In this document: one piece after another, positions 49,379 through 57,530 of the stretch
How positions within the stretch are numbered: the stretch's first letter is position 1
Layout of the letters: each line of letters opens with the position of its first letter
NCBI RefSeq assembly: GCF_028291725.1
Contig: NZ_JAQGNT010000051.1
Location: forward strand, 62,001 to 126,000
DNA length: 64,000 nt
Direction of reading: 5' to 3'
From: Hydrocarboniphaga sp.
GTDB lineage: Bacteria > Pseudomonadota > Gammaproteobacteria > Nevskiales > Nevskiaceae
Program-made: the position numbers and the translations under genes
The notes under the pieces: generated by a model
The model's input: only the letters and a program-made list of their open reading frames with translations
What the model was told of the DNA's origin: nothing
Database searches by the model: none

Positions 49379-49464
49379 GTAGGTTGGGGTGAGCGCAGCG
49401 AACCCCAACGATCACCGCCAGCGCCGCGACTATGTTGGGGTTCGCTGCGCTCACCCCAACCTAC
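49379..49464. repeat. REP-like pair, family C
   Basis: GTAGGTTGGGGTGAGCGCAGCGAACCCCAAC ... GTTGGGGTTCGCTGCGCTCACCCCAACCTAC. Confidence 0.9.
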
Positions 49465-49514
49465 ACACTATTGGGCCTGCCGCAGATTGCAGATCCGTGA
49501 CGACTTCGCGTCGC

Positions 49515-49532
49515 CTTACATCAAGTTGTCAT
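49515..49532 (+). promoter_or_regulatory. Candidate Pho box CTTACAT-CAAG-TTGTCAT
   Basis: 11/14 agreement with the Pho box consensus at 11-bp spacing, upstream of tpsB. Confidence 0.45.
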
Positions 49533-49736
49533 CTGCCGCGGCCATGCTGTTATCCAGCCGCGGGGGGATTCACTGCGGCCGATGCTCCGCAGACACAGGG
49601 TTGTGCTGCTTCGAGCGCTTTGCAGCCGTCGCAATCCGTTGAAAATTGTGTCGATCGACGGGTTGGTGGACGTCGGGATTAGGCGCCATTCGGCTTGTGA
49701 TCGCGGCCGCGCCGGTCCGCCTTTGCCTTTCGGGAA

Positions 49737-51347
49737 ATGCCGTTGAGTGGGGAACTCTATTCTTTAGCAGGCGCCGTGCTGCTGGCCGGCGCCTGCGGCT
49801 ACGCCTACGCGGCCGAGCCGGTGCCTGCCGGCCCGGTGCCGGCTGCGCAGAGCGCGCCGCCATCTGCACCGCCGCAGCTGGACATCATGGAATTCGTCGT
49901 CGATGGCAACTCGGTGCTGCCCGACGCGGTGATTGTCGACACGCTCAACGCCTATCTCGGCCCGGGCCGCTCGCCGCAGGACGTCGACCGCGCTCGCGAA
50001 GCGCTGGAGAATGTCTATCGCGAGCGCGGCTACAAGACCGTGTCGGTTTCGATCCCTAAACAGACCGTGCGCGACGGCTCGGTGCAGCTGCTGGTGACCG
50101 AGGGCCGCGTCGCGCATCTGAATGTGGTCGGCAGCCGCTATCACTCGCTGGATACGGTCCGCGAACAGGCGCCGTCGTTGGCCGAAGGCACGGTTCCGGA
50201 TTTCGACGCGGTCAAGCACGACATCGTTGCGCTGAACCAGCAGCCGGATCGCCGCGTGACCCCGGCATTGAAGGCCGGCGCGACGCCGGGCACCGTCGAC
50301 ATCGATCTCGCCGTCAGCGACGACCTGCCGGTGCACGGCATGCTCGAACTCAACAACCGTCGCAGTGCTGGCACCAGCACGCTGCGCAGCGTCGCCTCGC
50401 TGTCCTACGACAATCTCTGGCAGCAGGGCCACAGCCTGTCGCTGTCGTACCAGACCGCGCCGCAGCAAACCGACGACGCGAAAGTGATGTTCGGCTCCTA
50501 CCTCGCGCGCTTTCACGACAGCCCCTTCAGCCTGCTGATCAATGCGCTGAAGTCCGACAGCGACGTCGCCACCGTCGGCGGCATCAACGTGCTCGGCAAG
50601 GGCAGCACCGTCGGCGTGCGCGGCCTGTGGACCTTGCCCGGCGACGAGGAGCTGTACCAGTCGTTCTCGGCTGGCGTCGACTACAAGCACTATCACACCA
50701 GCGTGCTGCTCGGAACCGACACCATCGAAACGCCGCTGGATTATTACCCCTTCAGCCTGGCCTACAACAACATCTGGCACCGGCCGGGTGTGCTGCTCGC
50801 CAGCGATCTGACGATGACCTTCGCGTCGATGAGACTCGGCAGCGATTCCGATGAGTTGGAGATCAACCGCACGTTCACGCGCGGTCAGCAGTTCTCACTG
50901 CGCGGCGGCGTGTCGTACACCGCCAGCCTGCCGCTGGGCATGGAGACCTTCATGCGCACCGACGGCCAATGGACCGATCAGCCGCTGGTCACCAACGAGC
51001 AGTATTCGGCCGGCGGCGCCGATACCGTGCGCGGCTACTACGAAGCCGAATCAGTCGGCGATTACGGTCTGTCGCAGATCGTAGAACTGCGCAGCCCTTC
51101 GCTGGCGAACAGCTGGCTCGATCAGCTGCAGGTGTTCGTATTCTTCGACGACGCCGTGCTGAAAATGCGTCGCGCGACGCCGGGCACGCCGGTGACCAGC
51201 GCGCTGTTGAGTAGCGGCGCCGGCGTCAACTTCAAGCTGCTATCCACGATCACCGGCAGCGTCGACTGGGCGATCGCGCTCGACGGCGGGCCGTATACGC
51301 AAAACGGTGATAGCCGCGTGCTGTTCCGTGTCCAAGGTTCCTTTTGA
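49737..51347 (+). CDS. Two-partner secretion transporter TpsB (ShlB/FhaC/HecB family)
   Basis: QLDIMEFVVDGNSVLPDAVIVDTLNAYLGPGRSPQDVDRAREALENVYRERGYKTVSVSIPKQTVRDGSVQLLVTEGRVAHLNVVGSRYHS (POTRA) plus barrel, SAGGADTVRGYYEAE motif. Confidence 0.93.
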   Translation: MPLSGELYSLAGAVLLAGACGYAYAAEPVPAGPVPAAQSAPPSAPPQLDIMEFVVDGNSVLPDAVIVDTLNAYLGPGRSPQDVDRAREALENVYRERGYKTVSVSIPKQTVRDGSVQLLVTEGRVAHLNVVGSRYHSLDTVREQAPSLAEGTVPDFDAVKHDIVALNQQPDRRVTPALKAGATPGTVDIDLAVSDDLPVHGMLELNNRRSAGTSTLRSVASLSYDNLWQQGHSLSLSYQTAPQQTDDAKVMFGSYLARFHDSPFSLLINALKSDSDVATVGGINVLGKGSTVGVRGLWTLPGDEELYQSFSAGVDYKHYHTSVLLGTDTIETPLDYYPFSLAYNNIWHRPGVLLASDLTMTFASMRLGSDSDELEINRTFTRGQQFSLRGGVSYTASLPLGMETFMRTDGQWTDQPLVTNEQYSAGGADTVRGYYEAESVGDYGLSQIVELRSPSLANSWLDQLQVFVFFDDAVLKMRRATPGTPVTSALLSSGAGVNFKLLSTITGSVDWAIALDGGPYTQNGDSRVLFRVQGSF

Positions 51348-51355
51348 GCTTGCAT

Positions 51356-53239
51356 ATGAGCATGACCATGAATCGCAATCTTGCTGCTTCCAAATTCTTG
51401 TCCCGCCGCCGTGGTCTGCGCGCCCTGATCATGCTGTTCGCCGCCTTCAGCTTGGCGCCGACCTCGGCCTTCGCCTGGTGGAGCCACGACTGGGCGTATC
51501 GCAAGCCGATCACGCTCGACCCCGCCGTGGTCGGCGCCGAGGCGAGCGGCGTGCCGGTGCTGATCCGCCTGCACGAAGGCGTGTTCCGCTTTGCCGACGC
51601 AGCGCCGGAAGGCGCCGATCTGCGCTTCATCGCAGGCGACGACAAGACGCCGCTGAAGTATCACATCGAGCGCTACGACGAGGTATTCAACCTGGCTTTC
51701 GTCTGGGTGCAGGTGCCGCATCTGAAGCCGGGTGAGCCCGCCGCAATCCCAGCTGCAATTTGGATGTACTACGGCAACCCGAAAGCCGCCGACGAGAGCG
51801 ATCCGCGCGGTACTTACGACGCCTACCAGACCCTGGTCTGGCACTTGTCTGAGCGCGGCAAGCCGGCATCCGATGCCAGCGGCAACGGCAACAACGGCAC
51901 CGCGGATTTCGCGTCGGTCGACAGCGGCCTGATCGGTGGTGCGGCGCGCGTCGATCTCGCCGCGATCGCGCTGCCGGCAACGCCCGGTCTGGCGCTGGCG
52001 GCGAATGCCGAGGCGACCTGGTCGTTGTGGGTGAAAGCCGGAACGGCCGAGGCCGACGGTGTGATCTATTCGCAGCGTGACGGCGAGGCCGCGGTGCGGC
52101 TCGCGCTGGCGCACGGCGTGCCCTACGTCGCGATCACCGGCGCGGCCGGCGAAGCCGCGCACATCAGCGCGACCACCGCGCTGGACAGCGAGCACTGGCA
52201 TCACCTGGCGATCACCGCCGCGCACGGCAAGGCCACGCTGTATGTCGACGGTGCGGAGGCGGGCAGCGGTGACGCCGCGATCCCGGCGCTGGGCAGCGCT
52301 GCGGTGCTCGGCGGCGACAGCGCCACGACGCTCGCGTCCGCGTTCAACGGCCAGGTCGACGAGCTGGAGATTTCCAAGCTGGCGCGCGCTCCGGCACTGA
52401 TCAAACTCGCGGCCGTGAACCAGGGCATCGAGGACAAGCTGGTGGCTTTCGGTGCCGACGAAGTGGCCTCATCGTGGAGCACCGGTTACGTCGGCATCAT
52501 CATGGGCTCGGTCACGCTGGATGGCTGGGTCATCATCGGCATCCTGATGCTGATGATGCTGGTCAGCTGGGTGGTCATGGCGCGCAAGGGCGCGCAGATC
52601 GGCCGCATCGGCAGGGCCAACCAGCAGTTCCTGGCGTTGTACCGCGCAACCGGCAACGACTTCGCCGCGCTGCATCACATCGTTGATGGCACCGCGGCGG
52701 TTGCCGGCACGGATCTCACCGAAAAACAGCGCGTGCTGATGAAGCAGTCGCCGCTGCTGCACATGTTCAATGTTGGCGTCGAGGAGCTGCACTCGCGGCT
52801 CAGCGGTGAAGGCCGCGACGGCATGCCCAGGGGCGTGCTGTCGTCGCAGTCGATCCATGCGATCCGCGCGACCATCGATTCGAGCCTGATCCGCGAGCAG
52901 CAGTCGCTGAGCGCGCAGATGGTGCTGCTGACGATTGCGATTTCCGGCGGCCCCTTCATCGGCCTGCTCGGTACCGTGGTCGGCGTGATGATCACCTTCG
53001 CCGGCGTCGCCGCGGCGGGCGAGGTCAACGTCAACGCGATCGCACCGGGTATTTCCGCGGCACTGGCGGCGACCGTTGCCGGCATGGCGGTCGCGATCCC
53101 GGCGCTGTTTGGCTACAACTACCTGATCACGCGCATCAAGGAAGTTTCCGCCGAGATGCACGTCTTCGTCGACGCCTTCATCACGCGCATGGCCGAGAAC
53201 TACGACAAACCTTCGTCGCTGCGCGCGATGGCCGATTAA
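51356..53239 (+). CDS. DUF2341-LamG-MotA/TolQ/ExbB fusion protein
   Basis: Signal peptide; AWWSHDWAYRKPITLDPAVVGAEASGVPVLIRLHEG (DUF2341); LamG-like WSLWVKAGTAEADGVIYSQRDG...; GGPFIGLLGTVVGVMITFAGVA...AALAATVAGMAVAIPALFGYNYL (ExbB). Confidence 0.9.
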   Translation: MSMTMNRNLAASKFLSRRRGLRALIMLFAAFSLAPTSAFAWWSHDWAYRKPITLDPAVVGAEASGVPVLIRLHEGVFRFADAAPEGADLRFIAGDDKTPLKYHIERYDEVFNLAFVWVQVPHLKPGEPAAIPAAIWMYYGNPKAADESDPRGTYDAYQTLVWHLSERGKPASDASGNGNNGTADFASVDSGLIGGAARVDLAAIALPATPGLALAANAEATWSLWVKAGTAEADGVIYSQRDGEAAVRLALAHGVPYVAITGAAGEAAHISATTALDSEHWHHLAITAAHGKATLYVDGAEAGSGDAAIPALGSAAVLGGDSATTLASAFNGQVDELEISKLARAPALIKLAAVNQGIEDKLVAFGADEVASSWSTGYVGIIMGSVTLDGWVIIGILMLMMLVSWVVMARKGAQIGRIGRANQQFLALYRATGNDFAALHHIVDGTAAVAGTDLTEKQRVLMKQSPLLHMFNVGVEELHSRLSGEGRDGMPRGVLSSQSIHAIRATIDSSLIREQQSLSAQMVLLTIAISGGPFIGLLGTVVGVMITFAGVAAAGEVNVNAIAPGISAALAATVAGMAVAIPALFGYNYLITRIKEVSAEMHVFVDAFITRMAENYDKPSSLRAMAD

Positions 53240-53260
53240 GCCTGGAGCCGGGAGCCCGCC

Positions 53261-53662
53261 ATGCAAATGCAGGAAGACAAGGCCTACGACGAAATCAACA
53301 TCACGCCGATGCTGGATCTCGCCTACGTGCTGCTGGTGATCTTCATCATCATGACCACGGCGGCGGTGCAGGGCGTCAAGGTCAATCTGCCGAAAGCCAG
53401 CAATCAGCCGAGCCTGGCCAAGCCCAAGACCGTGGCGATCACGATCGCCAACGACGGCAAGATCTTCATGGACGCGGTGCCGGTGACGATGGCCGAGCTG
53501 TCCGAGCGGCTGCAAGTGAAAAAATCGCAGGTGCCCGATCTGCCGGTGGTGGTGCGCGGCGATGCGCAGACGCAGTACAGCAACGTCGTCGACGTGCTCG
53601 CGCTGCTGTCCGAGCTCGACATCACCCAGATCGGCCTGGTCACGCAGCGCCTGGTGAAGTGA
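53261..53662 (+). CDS. exbD: ExbD/TolR family biopolymer transport protein
   Basis: YDEINITPMLDLAYVLLVIFIIMTTAAVQGVKVNLPKAS. Confidence 0.93.
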   Translation: MQMQEDKAYDEINITPMLDLAYVLLVIFIIMTTAAVQGVKVNLPKASNQPSLAKPKTVAITIANDGKIFMDAVPVTMAELSERLQVKKSQVPDLPVVVRGDAQTQYSNVVDVLALLSELDITQIGLVTQRLVK

Positions 53663-53672
53663 CGCCGCCGCA

Positions 53673-54356
53673 ATGAGCGAACCGCAAGACCCGCCGCGCA
53701 ACAAATGGCAGCGCCTCGCCTGGCTGCTGGGATCGCTGCTGGTCGTGGCGCTGCTCGGCTGGGGCATGTGGAAGCTCGCCACCGGCAGCAAGCAGCAGCC
53801 ACGCAAGACCGTGGCCCAGGTCACGCAGCTGCAACTGATCAAGATGCCGCCTCCACCGCCGCCTCCGCCTCCGCCGCCCAAGCAGAAGATCGAGGAAGTG
53901 CAGAAACCGCAGCCCGAATTCAAGACGGTGACGCCGGACAACCGTCCGCCTTCGCCGAAAGCCGAAGCACCGCCGGGCCCGCCGGCGCTGGATGCTCAGG
54001 GCGACGGCCCCGGCGATGCCTTCGGGCTTCAAGGCCGGCCCGGCGGCAGTGATTTCGGTGGCGGCGGCGGTGGTGGCGGTGGCAGTGCCTGGGGCTGGTA
54101 CGCGACCCTGCTGCAGCAGCGCGTGCAGGAGGCGGTGCAGAAACAGCGGCGCTTCAAGGGCGTGCGCTTCACCGCGACCTTGCAGGTCTGGCTGAGTGCC
54201 GACGGCACGCCGACGCGGGTGGAACTGCTGAAGTCGACCGGCAAGCCGGAGATCGATCAGGCGCTGCGCGAATCGGTGAGCCAGATGACGCGGCCGCCGG
54301 AACTGCCGCCGAAAGATCTGCCGCAGCCGGCGCTGGTGCGGGTGGCCTCGCAGTGA
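53673..54356 (+). CDS. TonB-like energy transducer
   Basis: Single N-terminal TM, Pro-rich linker KMPPPPPPPPPPPKQKIEEVQKP, C-terminal VQLWLSADGTPTRVELLKSTGKPEIDQAL-type TonB domain. Confidence 0.85.
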   Translation: MSEPQDPPRNKWQRLAWLLGSLLVVALLGWGMWKLATGSKQQPRKTVAQVTQLQLIKMPPPPPPPPPPPKQKIEEVQKPQPEFKTVTPDNRPPSPKAEAPPGPPALDAQGDGPGDAFGLQGRPGGSDFGGGGGGGGGSAWGWYATLLQQRVQEAVQKQRRFKGVRFTATLQVWLSADGTPTRVELLKSTGKPEIDQALRESVSQMTRPPELPPKDLPQPALVRVASQ

Positions 54357-54403
54357 ACGCTGAACAACCCGCGCCCTTGCCGACACGCCGGCAGCGCAAC
54401 GAA

Positions 54404-54482
54404 GTAGGTCGGCAATCCCTTGCCGACGTGAGGCCTCGATTGCGCATCGACGGACCACGTCGGCAAGGGATTGCCGACCTAC
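54404..54482. repeat. REP-like pair, family B, inside the tonB-porin intergenic region
   Basis: GTAGGTCGGCAATCCCTTGCCGAC ... GTCGGCAAGGGATTGCCGACCTAC. Confidence 0.9.
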
Positions 54483-54508
54483 GGAATTATTTTGTGGAGA
54501 ACGCATCG

Positions 54509-56275
54509 ATGACTTTGCATTCGCGCCGCCGCCCATCGCGGGCCCTGCTCGCTGTGCCGCTGACCTTGCTCGCGGCCGCCGCGGCGGTTCACGGCCGCCC
54601 GGCACTTGCCCAGGACCTGCCCGAGCCGCCGCCGGAACCCGCCGCCGCCGCGCCCAAGGAGACGGTGACCGAAGAGCTGATCCGGATGCTGCAGAACAGC
54701 AAGGTACTGTCCAGCGAAGACGCCGAGCGCCTGATCGGACGGCTGCGCGCCGAGCAGGCGCCGGCCGCTACCACGGCCGCAGTGCCGGCCGAACCCAAGG
54801 GCCGCGTGCGCGTGCCCTACATCCCGGAATCGGAGAAGCAGAAAATCCGCGATGAGATCAAGGACGGCATGATCGAGACCGCGAAGCTCGAGAACTGGGC
54901 GCAGCCGAACACGTTCCCGGACTGGGTCAAGCGCGTCAAGATCGGCGGCGATATCCGCTTGCGCGAAGAGTTCGATTTTCTGGATTCGTCGAACGATCCC
55001 TTCCTGATCAATTTCCAGAGTATCAACAGCGGCTCGCCGTACAACGTCGGCACGCCGTTGGCGAATCAAGTGTCGCCGCCGCTGATCAACACCACCGAAG
55101 ATCGCGAAGCCTTCCGCGTGCGCGCGCGCATCGATCTCAGCGGCACGATCAGCGACGAGGTGAAGTCGGTGTTCCGCTTCACCACCGGCAACAACACCAA
55201 CCCGGTGTCGACCAACCAGACGCTGGGCAATGACTTCAACAAGCTCAGCTTCGTCATCGACCGCGCGTACCTGACCTACAAGCCCGAGGATCTGCCACTG
55301 GCGGGCCTGGTGATGTGGGGCGGCCGCATGCCGAGCCCGTTCCAGGGTACCGAGCTGAGCTGGGACGAGGATCTGAACTTCGATGGTCTGGCCGCAACCT
55401 ACAAGGCGAGAGCCGGCGGTGGTGTCTGGCCGTTCCTGACGCTGGGCGGATTCTCGGTGCAGAACACGGTCTTCGACTTCCCGGCCACCGACGCCAACAA
55501 GGCGGCCTCGCGCGACCGCTGGCTGCTCGCCGCGCAACTCGGCGCCGACTGGACGATACAGCCCGAGATGGTGCTGAGCGGCGCGGTCGCGTACTACGAC
55601 TACATCGATCTCGAAGGCAAGACGTCCTCGGACTGCCTGGCGCCGACCACTTCGTTCTCCTGCGACACCGACGACAGCCGTCCGGGATTCATACAGAAGG
55701 GCAATACGCTGTACGCAATTCGCCAGCTGCAGCTCGCGGCCGCCGGCGACCCGGAATACCAGTACTTTGGCCTGGCGACGCCTTATCGCCCGCTCGATGC
55801 GAACATCCGCTTCGACTGGGCGGTGGCCGGTCCGGTCCATCTGATGTTCGACGCCGACTACGTGCGCAACCTGGCCTACGACGAGAACGAAGTGCTCGGC
55901 AAGGTTCCGGTCAACAACTACGAGCCGGGCCTGGATACCAACAACGATAAGGTCGAGGATGTCGCCGGCGCCTACAAAGGCGGCGACACCGGCTATCTCG
56001 TGCAGCTGCGTGTCGGTTATCCGATCATTCGCCAGCGCGGCGAATGGAGCATCGGCGGCGGTTACCGGCGCATCGAGTCCGACGCGGTGGTCGATGCGTT
56101 CACCGATTCCGACTTCCATCTCGGCGGCACCAATGCCAAGGGCTTCGTGCTTGGCGGCAGCTATGGCATCAGCAAGAACACCTGGTTCACCGCACGCTAC
56201 TTCAGCGCCAGCGAAGTCAGCGGACCGCCGGTATCGATCGACGTGATGCAGCTGGATTTGAACGCGCGGTTTTAG
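54509..56275 (+). CDS. Putative outer-membrane porin
   Basis: Signal peptide, N-terminal helical segment, then KIGGDIRLREEFDFLDSS...RVRARIDLSGTISDEVKSVFRFTTGN...TWFTARYFSASEVSGPPVSIDVMQLDLNARF ending in F. Confidence 0.85.
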   Translation: MTLHSRRRPSRALLAVPLTLLAAAAAVHGRPALAQDLPEPPPEPAAAAPKETVTEELIRMLQNSKVLSSEDAERLIGRLRAEQAPAATTAAVPAEPKGRVRVPYIPESEKQKIRDEIKDGMIETAKLENWAQPNTFPDWVKRVKIGGDIRLREEFDFLDSSNDPFLINFQSINSGSPYNVGTPLANQVSPPLINTTEDREAFRVRARIDLSGTISDEVKSVFRFTTGNNTNPVSTNQTLGNDFNKLSFVIDRAYLTYKPEDLPLAGLVMWGGRMPSPFQGTELSWDEDLNFDGLAATYKARAGGGVWPFLTLGGFSVQNTVFDFPATDANKAASRDRWLLAAQLGADWTIQPEMVLSGAVAYYDYIDLEGKTSSDCLAPTTSFSCDTDDSRPGFIQKGNTLYAIRQLQLAAAGDPEYQYFGLATPYRPLDANIRFDWAVAGPVHLMFDADYVRNLAYDENEVLGKVPVNNYEPGLDTNNDKVEDVAGAYKGGDTGYLVQLRVGYPIIRQRGEWSIGGGYRRIESDAVVDAFTDSDFHLGGTNAKGFVLGGSYGISKNTWFTARYFSASEVSGPPVSIDVMQLDLNARF

Positions 56276-56300
56276 TAGTGCGACACATTAATTTGGAACT

Positions 56301-56380
56301 GTCATTCCCGCGAAAGCGGGAATCCAGGGTTCGCAGATGAGCTCTCGACAGTTCTGGATTTCCGCTTTCGCGGGAATGAC
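56301..56380. repeat. Inverted repeat family D
   Basis: GTCATTCCCGCGAAAGCGGGAATCCAG ... CTGGATTTCCGCTTTCGCGGGAATGAC. Confidence 0.9.
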
Positions 56381-56432
56381 GGTAGGTGATGAATGTTTCG
56401 TTGCACTGTGTCACGACACTAGCGAGGTCACC

Positions 56433-57077
56433 ATGAGCATCATCGTCAAACCCCTCGTTGCACTGCTGCTGTGCGGCATCGTGCTGCCGGCCAGCGCGCA
56501 GACCGCGCCGGACACGCGGCTGCGCGATCAGCTGCGCCAGACCACCACGCAGCTGCGCGCGCTGGAGGACGAGAACGCCAGCCTGAAAGCGCGCAACGAA
56601 AGCCTGACCCAGCAACTGGCGCAGCGTCCTGAAGCGCCGGCGGCCGCAGCCAAGCCCGTGGACGACGCCGAGCTGCGCGGCCTGCGCGCGAAGCTGCAGC
56701 AGGAAAAAGCGCATTCCACTGAGATCGAGCAGAAGCTGGGCACGGTTGAGCCGATACTCGCGCGCTGGAAGCAGTCCTATGAGCAGGTCGTGACGCTGGC
56801 GAAAACGCGCGACGCCGATGCCAAACGTTTCGAGTCCGACTACCAGCAGGCGCATGCTGCGCAACAGGCCTGCGTCGCCGACAACATCAGCCTGGTCAAC
56901 ATCGGCAACGAACTGGTCAAGCAGTATCGCGACAAGGGACTGTGGTCGACGATGCGTGACAAGGAGCCGCTGACCGGCATCTCCAAAATACAGTTCGAAA
57001 AGCTGGCGCAGGACTATCACGGCCGCATTGTCGATGCGAGCGTGCCGGCCGCCGCCATCGAGGAAAAAGTACAGTGA
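56433..57077 (+). CDS. Periplasmic coiled-coil protein
   Basis: Signal peptide; DTRLRDQLRQTTTQLRALEDENASLKARNESLTQQLAQ heptad-like. Confidence 0.7.
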   Translation: MSIIVKPLVALLLCGIVLPASAQTAPDTRLRDQLRQTTTQLRALEDENASLKARNESLTQQLAQRPEAPAAAAKPVDDAELRGLRAKLQQEKAHSTEIEQKLGTVEPILARWKQSYEQVVTLAKTRDADAKRFESDYQQAHAAQQACVADNISLVNIGNELVKQYRDKGLWSTMRDKEPLTGISKIQFEKLAQDYHGRIVDASVPAAAIEEKVQ

Positions 57078-57508
57078 GTCTGCAGAATACCGTCACGCCG
57101 GAAGCGATCGCAGAAGCGCTGCGCAGAACCGGCTATCGCGCGACACTATCGGAACACCAGGGCCGGCCGCAGGTGCGCAGCGCCGCCCAGGGCATCGGCT
57201 TCTTCGTCGCGTTCGGCGGTGCCGATACTGCGGCCGCCACGAACTATGTCGATTTCGCGTTCCATTGCTGGATCAACATCGAAGGCGAACTGCGCCCGGG
57301 CCTGATCGACAGCTGGAACCAGACGCGCCGCTTCGCGCGCCTGTTCCGCCAAGGCGCGCTGATGGTGCTGACGATGGATGTGCTGGTGGCCGGCGGTGTC
57401 GACGACGATCACCTGAGTGCCCAGTGCGAACTCTGGGATCGGGTGATTCAGGACTTCATCCGTCATCTCAAGCAGGAGCCCGCCACAGCAACCGTCGCTG
57501 CGCGCTGA
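57074..57508 (+). CDS. YbjN-domain protein
   Basis: TPEAIAEALRRTGYRATLSEHQGRPQVRSAAQGIGFFVAFGG...WNQTRRFARLFRQGALMVLTMDVLVAGGV; GTGA overlap with upstream gene. Confidence 0.75.
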   Translation: MSLQNTVTPEAIAEALRRTGYRATLSEHQGRPQVRSAAQGIGFFVAFGGADTAAATNYVDFAFHCWINIEGELRPGLIDSWNQTRRFARLFRQGALMVLTMDVLVAGGVDDDHLSAQCELWDRVIQDFIRHLKQEPATATVAAR

Positions 57509-57530
57509 GGCTTGCGCGTCACCGCCGCCC

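Noticed and set aside
54353-54508. N-terminal extension of the porin ORF beginning MNAEQPAPLPTRRQRNEVGRQSLADV
   Set aside because: This segment is the translated REP; a proper signal peptide begins at 54509
54509-54800. Possible TonB box (KETVTEELI) near the porin N-terminus
   Set aside because: Match is weak and no plug domain is recognisable; not enough to call a TonB-dependent receptor
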